Below, one piece after another: positions 63,726 through 64,000 of a DNA stretch of 64,000 nucleotides; the stretch's first letter is position 1; the number at the start of each line of letters is the position of its first letter. The translations under genes and the position numbers were made by a program. This DNA comes from Serinicoccus sediminis (lineage in GTDB: Bacteria > Actinomycetota > Actinomycetes > Actinomycetales > Dermatophilaceae), in NCBI RefSeq assembly GCF_004153545.1, contig NZ_SDVA01000006.1, positions 1 to 64,000 of the forward strand, given 5' to 3'. Below the pieces are notes generated by a model. That model saw only the letters and a program-made list of their open reading frames with translations. It was not told where the DNA came from and searched no databases.

Positions 63726-64000
63726 GTGAGCGAGCCGACCCGTCCGAGCGTGCCCGAGACCGACCTGCCCGAGCAGATCGCGGTCCGGCAGGGCAAGCGC
63801 CAGGCGATGCTCGAGGCCGGGGTCGACCCCTACCCCGTCGAGCTCCCGGTCACCCACACCCTCGCGCAGGTGCGGGCGGGCTGGGCGCACCTGGAGACCG
63901 GCGAGGAGACCGGCGACGTCGTCGGTGTCGCCGGACGGGTCATGTTCGTCCGCAACACCGGCAAGCTCTGCTTCGCCTCGCTGCAGGCCGGCGACGGCAC
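63726..64000 (+). CDS. lysS: Lysyl-tRNA synthetase, N-terminal part (cut by window end)
   Basis: The first 91 residues are visible. [34 protein letters not shown] then [27 protein letters not shown] is the OB-fold anticodon-binding domain of class II LysRS. GTG 63726 is chosen because TACCCT lies 6 nt upstream. The catalytic domain is outside the window. Confidence 0.9.
   Translation, partial: MSEPTRPSVPETDLPEQIAVRQGKRQAMLEAGVDPYPVELPVTHTLAQVRAGWAHLETGEETGDVVGVAGRVMFVRNTGKLCFASLQAGDG

Overview
The window is 64 kb of very GC-rich DNA (roughly 72-73% by eye). Gene content and order are those of an actinobacterial chromosome, most likely Intrasporangiaceae or a close relative (Ornithinimicrobium, Serinicoccus or Janibacter type). 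The placement is inferred from gene order (nth/CoA-NUDIX, the tad locus with its DEAH helicase, topA, tmk-holB, dacB-DUF2342-tilS-hpt-ftsH-folE-folP-folBK-DUF3180, a stand-alone nuoD, lysS) and from codon use; no rRNA is present to confirm it.

Layout. 1-4.2 kb: right-hand edge of an integrated conjugative or mobilizable element, represented by one MobF relaxase/helicase gene. 4.2-6.5 kb: a spermidine-synthase-like protein and an MFS carrier. 6.5-9.3 kb: a tightly overlapping minus-strand operon (zinc-ribbon protein, release factor 3, MerR regulator), divergent from a SulP/STAS anion transporter. 11.1 kb: tRNA-Pro(CGG) with a strong terminator. 11.3-17.2 kb: AAA ATPase, metallophosphoesterase, YqeY, and a class A penicillin-binding protein with a PASTA domain. 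17.3-22.3 kb: DUF4177-like protein, RidA, NUDIX, MBL hydrolase, Crp/Fnr regulator, endonuclease III, CoA-type NUDIX and a holin-superfamily membrane protein. 22.7-31.1 kb: a degenerate Fic-family protein, then the Tad/Flp pilus operon (tadA-tadB-tadC-pilin-TadE-TadE-like) and the associated DEAH helicase. 31.3-41.5 kb: K+-independent H+-pyrophosphatase, methyltransferase, lipoprotein, topoisomerase I, a Cys/Met PLP enzyme, Lrp and TipA-type regulators. 41.5-47.6 kb: tmk-holB, a secreted peptidase, tRNA-Thr(CGT), a DUF3352 protein and soluble pyrophosphatase. 47.7-58 kb: dacB, DUF2342, tilS, hpt, an LLM enzyme, ftsH and the folate operon. 58.1-64 kb: stand-alone nuoD with a MidA/NDUFAF7-type methyltransferase, a CaCA antiporter, two alkylation-repair genes and the 5' end of lysS.

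How it works together. Most genes are housekeeping: nucleotide, folate and tRNA metabolism, wall synthesis, DNA topology and repair. They sit in short operons joined by ATGA/GTGA overlaps. Many first genes appear leaderless: a TAnnnT -10 hexamer ends exactly 6 (sometimes 7-8) nt before the start codon. Accessory parts are the relaxase, the Tad pilus and possibly the MFS gene.

Main unexplained observations: (1) the octamer GGTATGCC/GGCATACC occurs at least 18 times, mostly inside genes and using otherwise rare codons; (2) a Fic protein that keeps its inhibitory motif but has lost its catalytic residues lies upstream of the pilus operon; (3) a nuoD paralogue lies in an operon with the methyltransferase family known to modify NuoD homologues; (4) three tandem REP-like palindromes follow the tad operon; (5) one gene apparently starts with CTG. 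I did not find a clearly new multi-gene defence or mobile system.
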